Notes under the pieces: generated by a model
The model's database searches: none
Seen by the model: only the letters and a program-made list of their open reading frames with translations
Told to the model about the DNA's origin: nothing
From: DATFDN01 sp963818725
GTDB taxonomy: Bacteria; Pseudomonadota; Alphaproteobacteria; Acetobacterales; Acetobacteraceae
Assembly: GCA_963818725.1 (NCBI GenBank)
Contig: CAWFTU010000009.1
Span: 186,001-250,000, forward strand
DNA length: 64,000 nucleotides
Direction: 5' to 3'
Part shown: positions 47,952 to 56,707 of the stretch, in pieces
How the letters are laid out: each line of letters starts with the position of its first letter
How positions within the stretch are numbered: the first letter of the stretch is position 1
Made by a program: the position numbers and the translations under genes

Positions 47952-49193
47952 TCACTGCGGAGAAGGTCCGGTGCTCGCCATCCTCGCCATGCGCGCGCGC
48001 GATAGGGCGCGCTGTGCGTGGCTGCGGGTGGCTCCACGCCTCCCATCTCCTCCGTTGCGCTCCGTGGCTTGGGCGTCTGCAGGTCGGGACGGGAAAGCAG
48101 GCGCGCCGATCGAACTGGAAAGCTGGATGTGTGAGGTCGCCGTCCGGACGATGCTGTCGCGCTCCGGATTGAGGGTGACGACGCCAACCGGTGTCCAGTT
48201 GCGGGTCCGCCCACTCCAGCGCCGTGGATTGCCGGCCCGCGCGGCCTGGTAAAGCGCGTGGCGGGCACGCAGCAGGCCACGATCCTGGCCGGCATGGCGC
48301 TGCGCCGGGGTGAGGTAGCGAAGGCCGCTGTGCCGGTGCTCATGGTTGTACCAGTGCACGAAGCACCCCGCCCATCGCCGGGCGGCATCCAGATCGACCA
48401 GTCCCTTGAGCGGGGATTCCGGCCGATACTTCGCCGTACGAAACAGCGCCTCAGCGAAGGCGTTGTCATCGCTGACCCGCGGGCGTGAGTAGGATGGCTC
48501 GATGCCGAGCCAATGCAGCATGGCCAGCACGGTGGTCGCCTTCAAGGTGGCGCCGTTGTCGCCGTGCAGAACCGGGCGCATCGAGGTGGCATGCGCGCCC
48601 TCGGCGAGCGCGGTTCGCCTGGCCAGATGGGCCGCATGCGCGGCGGTGTCGGTGTCATGCACTTCGAAGCCGACGACCTTGCGGCTGTAGAGGTCGAGGA
48701 TCAGGTAGAAATAGAACCAGCGTCCCTGGACTTGCGACGGCAGGAACGTCACGTCCCAGCACCAGACCTCGCCAGGGCGACTGGCGATGTGAGTGCGAGG
48801 CGGCTCCGACGCTCGCGGCGGGCGGGCGCGTCCGCGGCGGTTGATCTGCCCGTGCGCGCGCAGCACGCGGTGAAAGCTGGCCTCGCTGGCGATGTGGAGG
48901 CCCTCGTCCGCCAGCATCGGAACGATCCGCGCCGGCGGCGTCTCGGCGAAGCGCGGTTCATTGCACACCGCCACGATCCTCGCCCGCTCGGCCTCGCTCA
49001 GCGCATGCGATGGGACGGGGCGGTCGGCGTGCGGCCGGCGATCGCCCCGCGCCAGACCGGCCCCGGCCTTCCAGCGCCGCAGGGTGCGGGCATCGATGCC
49101 GGCCAGAGCACAGGCCGGGCTCAGCCGGGCGCCGTCCGCGCGGGCCTGCGCGATGTGGTCTGCCAGGGTTTGGCGGTCTTCCAGACGGGTCAT
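47952..49193 (-). CDS. IS3-type transposase OrfB (413 aa)
   Basis: DDE integrase-type protein: HALSEAERARIVAVCNEPRFAETPPARIVPML, VWCWDVTFLPSQVQGRWFYFYLILDLYSRKVVGFEV (first Asp), LHGDNGATLKATTVLAML (second Asp) and VSDDNAFAEALFRTAKYRPESP (Glu). Overlaps OrfA by 4 bp (ATGA). The C-terminal 70 residues after LTPAQRHAG extend beyond the catalytic core. Confidence 0.9.
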   Translation of the reverse strand: MTRLEDRQTLADHIAQARADGARLSPACALAGIDARTLRRWKAGAGLARGDRRPHADRPVPSHALSEAERARIVAVCNEPRFAETPPARIVPMLADEGLHIASEASFHRVLRAHGQINRRGRARPPRASEPPRTHIASRPGEVWCWDVTFLPSQVQGRWFYFYLILDLYSRKVVGFEVHDTDTAAHAAHLARRTALAEGAHATSMRPVLHGDNGATLKATTVLAMLHWLGIEPSYSRPRVSDDNAFAEALFRTAKYRPESPLKGLVDLDAARRWAGCFVHWYNHEHRHSGLRYLTPAQRHAGQDRGLLRARHALYQAARAGNPRRWSGRTRNWTPVGVVTLNPERDSIVRTATSHIQLSSSIGAPAFPSRPADAQATERNGGDGRRGATRSHAQRALSRARMARMASTGPSPQ

Positions 49194-49675
49194 GCGTCCT
49201 CGTCCTTGTGAAAGACCGCCGCCAGTTTTTGTGACAGCACAAGCAAGGCGGCCGTTTCGGCCAGCGCCTTGTCCTTGCGACGCAGTTCCCGCTCCAGCTC
49301 CTTCACCCGCCGCCGGTCCTCCCGGGCCTCCGCGGCACTGGCCGCGCGCGGCTCGCCGAGGCCGGCGACGGCATCCTGCTTCCAGCCATCCAGCTCGGCC
49401 GGATACAGCCCGTGCTCACGGCACCAGGCGCTGCGGGCGGCCTCATCCATCGCCGCCGTGGCAATCACCGCTTCCAGCCGGGCCACCGCCGTCCAGCGTT
49501 GACCGCCGCCGCCGCGCCGGTCGCTGGCGCCATTGGCCAGCGCATCCGCCCGCCAGCGCTCCAGTGTCGCGACGCTGACGCCCACCTCTCGTGAGACAAC
49601 CTCGGCCGCTGAGCTTTCCGGCGGCAATAGCCGCGCCACTATCCTGTCCTTGTATGCCTGTCCGTATCGAGCCAC
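49190..49675 (-). CDS. IS3-type transposase OrfA (161 aa)
   Basis: Helix-turn-helix protein starting MARYGQAYKDRIVARLLPPESSAAEVVSREVGVSVATLERWRADAL. A charged coiled-coil-like helix (DRRRVKELERELRRKDKALAETAALLVLSQKL) lies near the C-terminus. OrfB follows with a 4-bp overlap. Confidence 0.88.
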   Translation of the reverse strand: MARYGQAYKDRIVARLLPPESSAAEVVSREVGVSVATLERWRADALANGASDRRGGGGQRWTAVARLEAVIATAAMDEAARSAWCREHGLYPAELDGWKQDAVAGLGEPRAASAAEAREDRRRVKELERELRRKDKALAETAALLVLSQKLAAVFHKDEDA

Positions 49676-50312
49676 TGCCTGCTATCCGCGCCCCCAGGTT
49701 CCAGATCCTATCCGGACGGCAACTTCTCTGACACCGAGGGTTGTTGGCAAGGCTTTAGGCCCGTTGGATGGCCGTCCAATCGCGCCTGGCGATCTCGCCA
49801 ACCTTGCAGGGGAGATCATGTCGGTCCCCGTTTGAAAAGACATCTTTTGTCCCCGATAGAAATGTCACCGGGGATTGCCGCGCGAAGGTGAAATAGCGCC
49901 CCAGGCGGGCGCGCCTCCTCATCGGCCAGCACCCTCGATGAGCCGTGTGCCCGACGGTTCGGATGATCACTCTGCCGCCGCGGCGAGAACCGCGCGCGAC
50001 GGCCGCCCCTTGCTTGGTCTGCCCGGTGCCTCGAGATTGTTCGGCGGCCGTTGTCGCCGCGGGTCATGGCGCCGACGGTGCGGCTCGAAGGCGTCCTGCT
50101 GCTGCTTGATCAACGCGAGCGCGGCACCCAGGCGTTTGTTCGCCACGATCGAGCCGGGCTCGACGAGTTGGATCTTGTCGAAAACCCGAAACGGCAACGC
50201 TGACCCGTTGAACCGCACCGCGAACCGGCCATCGGGATAGTTCACCACCTCGACCTTCTTGTGAGCTGCCCCCGATTTCCCTGGACACCGATTTGTCCGA
50301 CCGGAGGCAGAT

Positions 50313-50750
50313 ATGGTGAAGTCCAGCATGAACAGGATCATACGAAATGATGTGGCTGATGGGCCTGTGGGCAACGAGGGCGGGCGGAGCCCGTCCGCGC
50401 TGTCCACAGGCCACAACGGCGCGGAGGCGGGGTGTGCTCCGAGTGGACCGCTGGCGCCGGGCCAACGCTGGAGCGTGAGCCGCAAGCGCGAGGTGGTGCT
50501 TCGCCTGCTGCGGGGTGAGGCCGCCGAGGATCTCTCGCGCGAGCTCGGCGTGCCGCTCTACAAGCTCGAGCGCTGGCGGCAGAAGGCCGAAGCCGCGCTG
50601 GGTGGCGCATTGAAGGAACGCGAAACGGAGGCGGCGAGTGGTGAGCTCGCCACGGCCATGCAGCGGATCGGCGAACTGAGCATGGAGAACGAGCTGCTGC
50701 GCTCTCGCATCGAGCGCCCTGGCCCTTTGGCCCGCGGGAGGTCGCGGTGA
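50313..50750 (+). CDS. IS3-type transposase OrfA (145 aa)
   Basis: Helix-turn-helix region WSVSRKREVVLRLLRGEAAEDLSRELGVPLYKLERWRQKAEAAL, then a coiled-coil-like ELSMENELLRSRIER. The first 50 residues are not similar to the family, so a later start is possible. OrfB overlaps it by 4 bp. Confidence 0.82.
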   Translation: MVKSSMNRIIRNDVADGPVGNEGGRSPSALSTGHNGAEAGCAPSGPLAPGQRWSVSRKREVVLRLLRGEAAEDLSRELGVPLYKLERWRQKAEAALGGALKERETEAASGELATAMQRIGELSMENELLRSRIERPGPLARGRSR

Positions 50751-51658
50751 TGGCGGCGGTGATTTCCCCGGCCACCGGCCGCCGCTACGGCATCGCCCAG
50801 GTCTGCCGCATCTGGGACGTGCCGCGGTCATCCTTCTATGCTGACCGACGCCGGGCCGATACAACGACGACGCCAGTTTCGGTGCGGCGCCGTGGACCAA
50901 AGCCCGTGGTGTCGGACGACACCTTGCTGGTGGCGATCCGCGCCGATCTCGCCCGGTCGCCCTGGCACGGCGAGGGCCATCGCAAGGTGTGGGCCAGGCT
51001 GCGGGTGATGGACGGCATCCGGGTCGCGCGCAAACGGGTGCTGCGGCTGATGCGCGAGAACGCCCTGCTGTCGCCGCATCGCGCCCGCATCCGCGACGAC
51101 ACGCCGCACGATCGTCACATCATCACCGAGGCGCCGAACCTGATGTGGGCGACGGATGCGACCCAGATCATCACCGTCCAGGATGGCAAGGTCTGGCTGT
51201 TCGGCGTCGTCGAGCACTGGAACGCCGAAGCGCTTGGCTGGCACGTCGCCAAGCGCGGCGATCGCTACTCCGCCGCGCAGGCCGTCGGCATGGCGGTCCG
51301 CAATGTCTTCGGCCACGTCAGCCCCAGCGCCGCTCGCGGCGTGGCGCTGCGACACGACCACGGCAGCGCGTTCCTCGCCGAACATTTCCATAACCAGATC
51401 CGCTTCTGGGGCATGACCCCCAGCTATGCGTTCGTCGGCGAGCCTGAGACGAATGGCGTCGTCGAGCGCTTCTTCCGCACCCTCAAGGAGCAGATCGTGC
51501 ATGGCCGAATCTACCAGACCATCGACGAGGTCCGTGATGCGGTCCGCGACTTCGTCGCCCGCTACAATGCCGAGTGGCTGATCGAGAAGAACGGCCTGCG
51601 CAGTCCCAGCGATGCCAGAGCAGCGTGGTACCAGGCCGTCATGAAGACCGCCGCTTAA
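50747..51658 (+). CDS. IS3-type transposase OrfB (303 aa)
   Basis: RRYGIAQVCRIWDVPRSSFYADRR is the N-terminal helix-turn-helix, followed by WHGEGHRKVWARLR. The catalytic residues lie in NLMWATDATQIITVQDGKVWLFGVV (Asp), ALRHDHGSAFLAEHF (Asp) and EPETNGVVERFFRTLKEQIVHG (Glu). Appears intact. Confidence 0.9.
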   Translation: MMAAVISPATGRRYGIAQVCRIWDVPRSSFYADRRRADTTTTPVSVRRRGPKPVVSDDTLLVAIRADLARSPWHGEGHRKVWARLRVMDGIRVARKRVLRLMRENALLSPHRARIRDDTPHDRHIITEAPNLMWATDATQIITVQDGKVWLFGVVEHWNAEALGWHVAKRGDRYSAAQAVGMAVRNVFGHVSPSAARGVALRHDHGSAFLAEHFHNQIRFWGMTPSYAFVGEPETNGVVERFFRTLKEQIVHGRIYQTIDEVRDAVRDFVARYNAEWLIEKNGLRSPSDARAAWYQAVMKTAA

Positions 51659-52843
51659 CAGCAATCTTGTGTCCAGGAAACCGGGCGCGGTACACCTCGA
51701 CCTTCTTGCGTGCCAGGCCTCGCGCCAGTGGCGTGGGGTCCAGCATGAGCATCATCCGGTCATAGTGGAGCGTGAGATTGTTGGTGAGTGTGCGTTCCTC
51801 ACGCCACGCCAGGATCTCGTCGAGGTCATCCTGGGGCGTCAGCTTGCGATGCAGATCCTTGGGGTTGGTGGGCGTCCGGCCGAAGCGCCCGTTGTGGGTG
51901 GCGATGAACCTGGGCAGCCACGCGTTGGCCGCCGCGATCGTCGAAATGCCGGCCAGGCGCAGCTCCTTCACAAGCCGGTCCTGCAAAGTGCCGAATGCGC
52001 GTTCGACGCGGCCCTTCGCCTGCGGACTGTTGGCACAAATGATGTCGATGTTCAGCGCGGAAAGCGCCCGACCAAACTGCGTGGTGCGATCGCCGCCGAT
52101 CGCGTCCTTGCTGTTGACCCGGAAGACGCCATGCTTGTCGCTGTAAAACGCGACCGGCTTGCCATGCGTCTCCAGGTACGCGCGGGTCGCGCGGAAATAA
52201 TCGAAGGCGGACTCCGACGCGACGAATTGCAGGTGCATCAGCCGGCTCGTGGCGTCGTCGACGAACGCGAGCAGCGTGCACACCTCGCCGCGATCCTCGA
52301 ACCAGGCGTGCTCCGAGCCATCGATCTGCACCAGCTCACCCAGACACGCGCGCCGCCGGCGCGGCTGATGCGGGGAGGGCAGCCTGTGACGGCGATCGGT
52401 CCACAGGCCGTCCGCCATGATCCATTGCCGCAGGGTCTCGACGCCGATCCTGAGACCGTGGCGCTCGGCCAGCTTCTCGGCCGCCAGCGTCGGGCCGAAG
52501 TCGGTGTAGTGCTCCCGGACCAGGGTCAGCACCGTGCGGCGAAAGGTCCCGCCGTGTTTGCGATTGCTCGGACGGCCGCGTTTGCGAGAGGCCAGCGCCG
52601 ACGGGCCGGTGGCCTCAAACGCGCGACGCAGTCGGAAGACCTGACGGCGACCCAGACACATCAACGTCGCGGCGGCACCGACGGTGAGCCGACCATCCGC
52701 GAGATCGACCATCACGCGCCGTCGGCTCAGCTCCCGATCGCTCATCTGGATCACCGTCATCGTACGCCACCCCAAACGTGCCGACGGCAGACTGATCTAG
52801 TGACAGCTCCATCGGGGACGCGGGCGACATTTCTATCGGTGAT

Positions 52844-53050
52844 TTACAGATCGCTGCCTTCCTAAAGGTCTTATGGAAACACCCGGCAAGTAGGCCTGAT
52901 ACACGACAACAAGCATTACAGGGATTCGACGAGTTCTGGTCACAGCTCGCAAATCTGCTTCCCGTACACGACCGTCCAGAATTCTATCGGTTTGCCGGCA
53001 AGCATCGACGAGTTCTTGTTGAAGCCGCCGAAATCCATACGGTGTGCTAG
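52844..53050 (+). pseudogene. 3' end of an unidentified gene
   Basis: An open frame without a start between ISNCY and IS427: LQIAAFLKVLWKHPASRPDTRQQAL, FDEFWSQLANLLPVHDRPEFYRF and KHRRVLVEAAEIHTVC with stop at 53048-53050. IS427 inserted at the TA of the stop codon; without it the codon becomes TAA, so the end is essentially native. Helical and charged; no family recognised. Confidence 0.55.
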
Positions 53051-53870
53051 GGCCTGTTGAGAATTAGGATTTCGCTACGGGGTCAGGCGTGATTCAAGCT
53101 CTGGATGGAGCAACTCGTTTTGACCGACGCGCAATGGGCGAAGATGGAGCCGCACTGCCTGGGCAAGCCGACGGACCCCGGGCGCAGCGGGAAAGACAAT
53201 CGGCTGTTTGTCGAAGCGGTTCTATGGATCGTGCGGACCGGCAGTCCGTGGCGTGATCTGCCGCCCGTCTTCGGCAAGTGGAACACGGTCTTCAAACGAT
53301 ACCGAGACTGGGTCAAAGCCGATGTTTTCGTTCGGCTGTTCGAGGCATGCTCGGATGAGCCGGACCTCGAATACGCCATCGTCGATGCCACGATCGTCAA
53401 GGTCCACCGCCACGGACAAGGCGCAAAAGGGGGACTCAGAGCCAGGCCATCGGCCGCTCCAAGGGTGGCATGACCACCAAAATCGTCGCCCTGACCGATG
53501 CGCTGGGCAACCTGGTGCGTTTCGTCCTTCTGCCAGGCCAGCGCTTCGACACGGTGGGCGTTCCGCCGCTCATCGAGGGCGTCACATTCGGCGCGCTGAT
53601 TGCGGACAAAGCCTTCGACAGCAACGCCCTTATTGCCGAGCTCGATGCGCGCGGGGCCAAGGTGGTGATCTCCCAGCATCCGCGCCGGGCGCAGCCGCTT
53701 GCGATCGACAAGGAGATGTATAAATGGCGCCACCTGATCGAGAACTTCTTCTGCAAGCTGAAAGAGTTCAAGCGGATCGCCATGCGCGCCGACAAAACCG
53801 ATCAGAGCTTTGCGGCCAACCTCCATCTCGCCGCCGCCGTCATCCATTCGCGATGATTCTCAACAGGCCC
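53050..53870 (+). mobile_element. IS5-family (IS427-type) element (821 bp)
   Basis: Perfect terminal repeats GGGCCTGTTGAGAAT at both ends and a TA duplication (53048-53049 and 53871-53872). Carries a transposase in two overlapping frames. Confidence 0.92.
53105..53856 (+). CDS. IS427-type transposase, expressed by -1 frameshift
   Basis: The first frame (53105-53473) reads TDAQWAKMEPHCLGKPTDPGRSGKDNRLFVEAVLWIVRTGSPWRDLP and includes the first Asp in YAIVDATIVKVHRHG. The second frame (ending 53856) carries MTTKIVALTDALGN, ADKAFDSNAL (second Asp) and YKWRHLIENFFCKLKEFKRIA (Glu). They meet at A-AAA-GGG (53425-53431), a canonical -1 slippery heptamer in the correct phase. IS427-group elements are known to make their transposase this way, so the gene is considered intact. 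Confidence 0.9.
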
Positions 53871-53997
53871 TAATCAGTGCTAAGGGAAGGCCGGTTTTAG
53901 TGCATAGATTAGGCAGACCGTGATGGGGTGGACGCCTCCCCGACGGCCTTGGTGTGCCAGAGTGGCGGTGTTGGTCACCACTGAACAGGAGGCGCCC

Positions 53998-55023
53998 ATG
54001 TCGGAGGCTAGCACGATCGGCTTGGACCTGGCGAAGCACGTCTTTCAGGCGCACGGGGCGGATGCGGCCGGCAAGGTCGTTTTGCGCAAACGGCTGCGGC
54101 GTGAGCAGGTGCGGCAGTTCTTCGCCGCTCACCCTGCATGCGTAGTGGCAATGGAAGCCTGTAGCAGCGCCCACTACTGGGCGCGCGAGCTTGCGCGGCT
54201 GGGCCACGAGGTCCGCCTGATCCCACCTGCCTACGTCAAGCCGTTCGTCTAGCGGCAGAAGAACGACGCTGCGGACGCCGAGGCGATTTGCGAGGCGGCG
54301 CAGCGGCCGACGATGCGCTTCGTGGCGGTCAAGAGCGAAGCGGCCCAAGCCAATGCGGTTGTGTTCCGGGCACGCGACCTCCTGGTCCGGCAGCGAACAC
54401 AGGCGATCAACGCTCTGCGCGGGCATCTCGGGGAGTATGGCTTGGTCGCGGCGAAAGGCCCTGGTCACGTCACCAAGCTCATCGAGCACGTGGGGGATCC
54501 GGCCAGCAGTGTGCCCGAGGCCGCGCGGCTGGTTCTTCGCACGCTCATCGACTCACTGCGCTTCCTGTCGGAGAGGATTGACCTCCTCGATCGCGAGATC
54601 GCTCGTCGTGCCCGGGAGGACAGCGAGGTGAAGCGGCTGACGAGCATACCCGGAGTGGGTCCGATCACCGCCACGGCTCTGGCCGCATTGGCGCCACCCG
54701 CGAGCGCTTTCAGGAAGGGCCGTGACTTCGCCGCCTGGGTGGGGCTGACGCCCTTGCAGCACTCTACCGGCGGCAAGCAGAAGCTCGGCGCGACCTCGAA
54801 AATGGGTGAGCGAACGCTGCGACGGCTCCTGATCATCGGGGCGAGCTCGGTGGTGCGCATGGCGCTCAGGCAGGGCGTCTCAGCAGAGTCTTGGCTCGGG
54901 AGGATGCTGGCTCGCAAGCCCAGGATGCTCGTGATCGTGGCCCTTGCCAACAAGATGGCCCGCACCGCTTGGGCGCTACAGGCCAAGGGCGAGATCTATC
55001 GGACTCCCGCTGTGGCGGCCTGA
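53998..55023 (+). pseudogene. IS110-family recombinase with internal TAG
   Basis: Starts at ATG 53998 behind AGGAGG. The RuvC-like DEDD domain begins STIGLDLAKHVFQAHGAD and contains VVAMEACSSAHYWAREL. An in-frame TAG at 54250-54252 replaces the Lys of the usual PFVKRQKNDAADAEAI. The frame then continues with the Tnp20 domain (LTSIPGVGPITATALAALAPPASAFRKGRDFAAWVGLTP and STGGKQKLG) to 55023. All else is conserved, so the nonsense change is young. Confidence 0.88.
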
Positions 55024-55191
55024 AGGTCATCCACAGTCAGGAGGCGTCGGCAGCGTAGGGCGGTCGGAAGGAGGGTATGGCGCACAGTCGATGAGAGACG
55101 GGATCGGCAAGCCAGTTTTATGGAATGGCCCGCCCCTCTCTCCCCTTCGGCGCTAGGCTGAAGGGGTAACCGGAGGGAAGGAGCGGGACCG
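55024..55191 (+). other. Non-coding end between IS110 genes, possible guide (bridge) RNA region
   Basis: 168 bp upstream of the intact IS110 gene with a perfect hairpin CCCCTTC (55142-55148) / GAAGGGG (55160-55166). Some IS110-group elements encode a structured bridge RNA in the non-coding end next to the recombinase; position fits but no loop complementarity to target or donor was demonstrated. Confidence 0.3.
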
Positions 55192-56220
55192 ATGCAGATC
55201 GCGGTGTTGGGGATCGACCTGGGCAAGAACAGCTGCAGCGTGGTGGGACTGGACCGGGCCGGGCGAGTAGTCCTGCGTCGGCGCCTGCACCGGGATAGCG
55301 TGGTCAAGCTCGCGGCTGGGATGTCGCCCTGCGTCGTGGCGATGGAAGCATGCTGTGGCGCCCATCATCTCGGTCGCGTGCTTCGCGAGCAGGGTCACCA
55401 GGTCCGGCTGATGTCGCCCGAGTATGTGCGCCCCTACGTCAAGGCGCAGAAGAACGACGACCGAGATGCGGAGGCGATCGCTGAGGCGGCGACACGGCCG
55501 ACCATGCGGTTCGTGGAACTCAAGAGCGAGACGCAGCTCGACATGCAGACGCTGCATCGCGCCCGGGACCGGCTTGTGGGCGAGCGCACGGCGTTGATCA
55601 ACCAGCTCCGCGCCGTGCTGCTGGAGCGCGGCATCACCGTGCCCCAGGGACGGCGCAAGCTGGAGGTGTTTCTTGAGATGCTAATGGCGGAGGAGAAGGT
55701 CCCGCTCAGCCCGCGGACCCGGTTGCTGGTCGAGGACCTGCGGGCCGAGTGGCGTGAGCTGGACCGGCGGATCTCGGCCTTCGACGAGGAGTTCGCGCGT
55801 CAGGCCCGCACTGACGAGACGGCCCGCCGGCTGACCTCGATCCCGGGCATCGGACCGCTGAACGCGACGGCGCTGACGGCGTCCATTGGTGATGCCCAGA
55901 CGTTCGGGCGAGGTCGGGATCTGGCGGCTTGGCTGGGGCTGGTGCCGAAGCAGATGACGACGGGCGGCAAGCCCAAGCTGCTGGGGATCAGCAAGCGCGG
56001 CAACGGATACTTGCGCAAGATGCTGGTCCACGGTGCCCGGGCGGCCCTGCCGACGCTGTCCAAGGCCGACACGCCGCTCGGCAGGTGGTTGCGCGGCCTG
56101 CTCGCGCGGGCGCACGTGAACACCGTGGTGGTGGCGCTTGCCGCCAAGCTGGCACGGACCGCCTGGGCGGTGATCCGCCGTGGGCAGACGTTCGAGACGA
56201 AGGCTGCGGCGATGTCGTAG
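55192..56220 (+). CDS. IS110-family recombinase (342 aa)
   Basis: An intact recombinase. The N-terminal DEDD (RuvC-like) domain has VLGIDLGKNSCSVVGLD (Asp), VVAMEACCGAHHLGRVL (Glu) and KAQKNDDRDAEAIAEAA (Asp pair). The C-terminal Tnp20 domain has RLTSIPGIGPLNATALTASIGDAQTFGRGRDLAAWLGLVPKQMTTGGKPKLLGIS, containing the catalytic Ser region. Starts at ATG 55192. IS110 elements lack terminal repeats, so exact ends are not given. It differs clearly from the damaged IS110 gene just upstream. Confidence 0.92.
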   Translation: MQIAVLGIDLGKNSCSVVGLDRAGRVVLRRRLHRDSVVKLAAGMSPCVVAMEACCGAHHLGRVLREQGHQVRLMSPEYVRPYVKAQKNDDRDAEAIAEAATRPTMRFVELKSETQLDMQTLHRARDRLVGERTALINQLRAVLLERGITVPQGRRKLEVFLEMLMAEEKVPLSPRTRLLVEDLRAEWRELDRRISAFDEEFARQARTDETARRLTSIPGIGPLNATALTASIGDAQTFGRGRDLAAWLGLVPKQMTTGGKPKLLGISKRGNGYLRKMLVHGARAALPTLSKADTPLGRWLRGLLARAHVNTVVVALAAKLARTAWAVIRRGQTFETKAAAMS

Positions 56221-56707
56221 TCCAGAAGATCGGGCCCGGCGCGCTGACCCGGCGCCCAGGGCTGACGAGGTCTGCGGGTGGTGGAAGTGAGATGGCCTGA
56301 CAGTCGATCGACGTTCTGGAACCCTGGTGTGTGAAATAGGGCACTGCGACCCTGAGAGTTTTATGAGGACCGGAACGTGCGGATCTCCATCTTGGCCAGG
56401 GTTCGCCCTGAGACCGGATACGTTGGCGCAGACTGATCAGAACACGTCACAAAACCCTTGCAGACGGGGCGGGCCATACGTTCACACTGCGCCTTGAGCG
56501 CGTGACTGTGATTTGGACCCGGTCCGCGAACTCCCATACGGGCCCGCGGCAATGATCGGCCGCAGCAAAGGCCGCACAGATGTCAGCACCCGACTACGCG
56601 CGAAATGCTCCTGAAAATTTCTCTTGCGCTCACGGAGGCGTCCACAGATGTGAAATCTTTGTCGCAATGGATTTCGGCTTGGCGCAAGAGGGGCTAGAAT
56701 CGGGGCC
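56221..56707. other. Intergenic stretch between IS110 and IS1182 genes
   Basis: About 490 bp with no supported gene. Parts presumably are the right non-coding end of IS110 and the left end of IS1182, but no terminal repeats could be fixed. Confidence 0.4.

Larger units (their letters stand above)
47877..49733 (-). mobile_element. IS3-type element with OrfA/OrfB (about 1.86 kb)
   Basis: Ends TGTCAACGTAGTTGCCG (left) and TGTCAGAGAAGTTGCCG (right, complement). Carries OrfA and OrfB on the minus strand. A 13-bp direct repeat lies 9 bp outside each end, so the true boundary may be 47868-49742 with an unusually long duplication. Confidence 0.8.
47642..49835 (+). pseudogene. Unidentified gene 3' part, split by an IS3-type element
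   Basis: The left piece reads KEIRETYAIDVLRGTEVTARIDEAALKALP, then LLKFTETQFGQLIALAQRRIWDDTVAKIVGKA (to 47867). The 13-bp sequence GTTGGCAAGGCTT occurs at 47855-47867 and again at 49743-49755. Collapsing the two copies joins IVGKA directly to LGPLDGRPIAPGDLANLAGEIMSVPV and a stop at 49835. The first half vaguely resembles DUF1488-like proteins. The 5' end is lost at the IS1595 remnant. Function unknown. Confidence 0.5.
50262..51692 (+). mobile_element. IS3-type element inside ISNCY (1431 bp), flanked by 16-bp repeats
   Basis: Left end TGAGCTGCCCCCGATTTCC, right end (complement) TACCGCGCCCGGTTTCC, both followed by TGGACAC. The same 16 bp, CACCTCGACCTTCTTG, stand directly outside each end at 50246-50261 and 51693-51708. 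Removing the element with one repeat restores the host transposase frame. Encodes OrfA and OrfB. Confidence 0.85.
49967..52760 (-). pseudogene. ISNCY-type transposase, interrupted
   Basis: Starts at about 52760 (MTVIQMSDRELSRRRVMVDLADGRL) with a helix-turn-helix domain. The catalytic core has GELVQIDGSEHAWFEDRG (first Asp), YSDKHGVFRVN (second Asp) and NSPQAKGRVERAFGTLQDRLVKEL (Glu). After ARKKVEV it is interrupted; it resumes as VNYPDGRFAVRFNGSALPFRVFDKIQ to the stop at 49967. Collapsing the 16-bp repeat at both junctions restores one frame of about 450 residues. Confidence 0.88.
49851..52843 (-). mobile_element. ISNCY-type element, interrupted by an IS3-type element
   Basis: The inverted ends share CCGATAGAAATGTC (left near 49853-49866; right, complement, near 52825-52838). 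Boundaries are approximate. It encodes one transposase on the minus strand, cut by the element at 50262-51692. The right flank is a piece of an unidentified gene. Confidence 0.75.
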
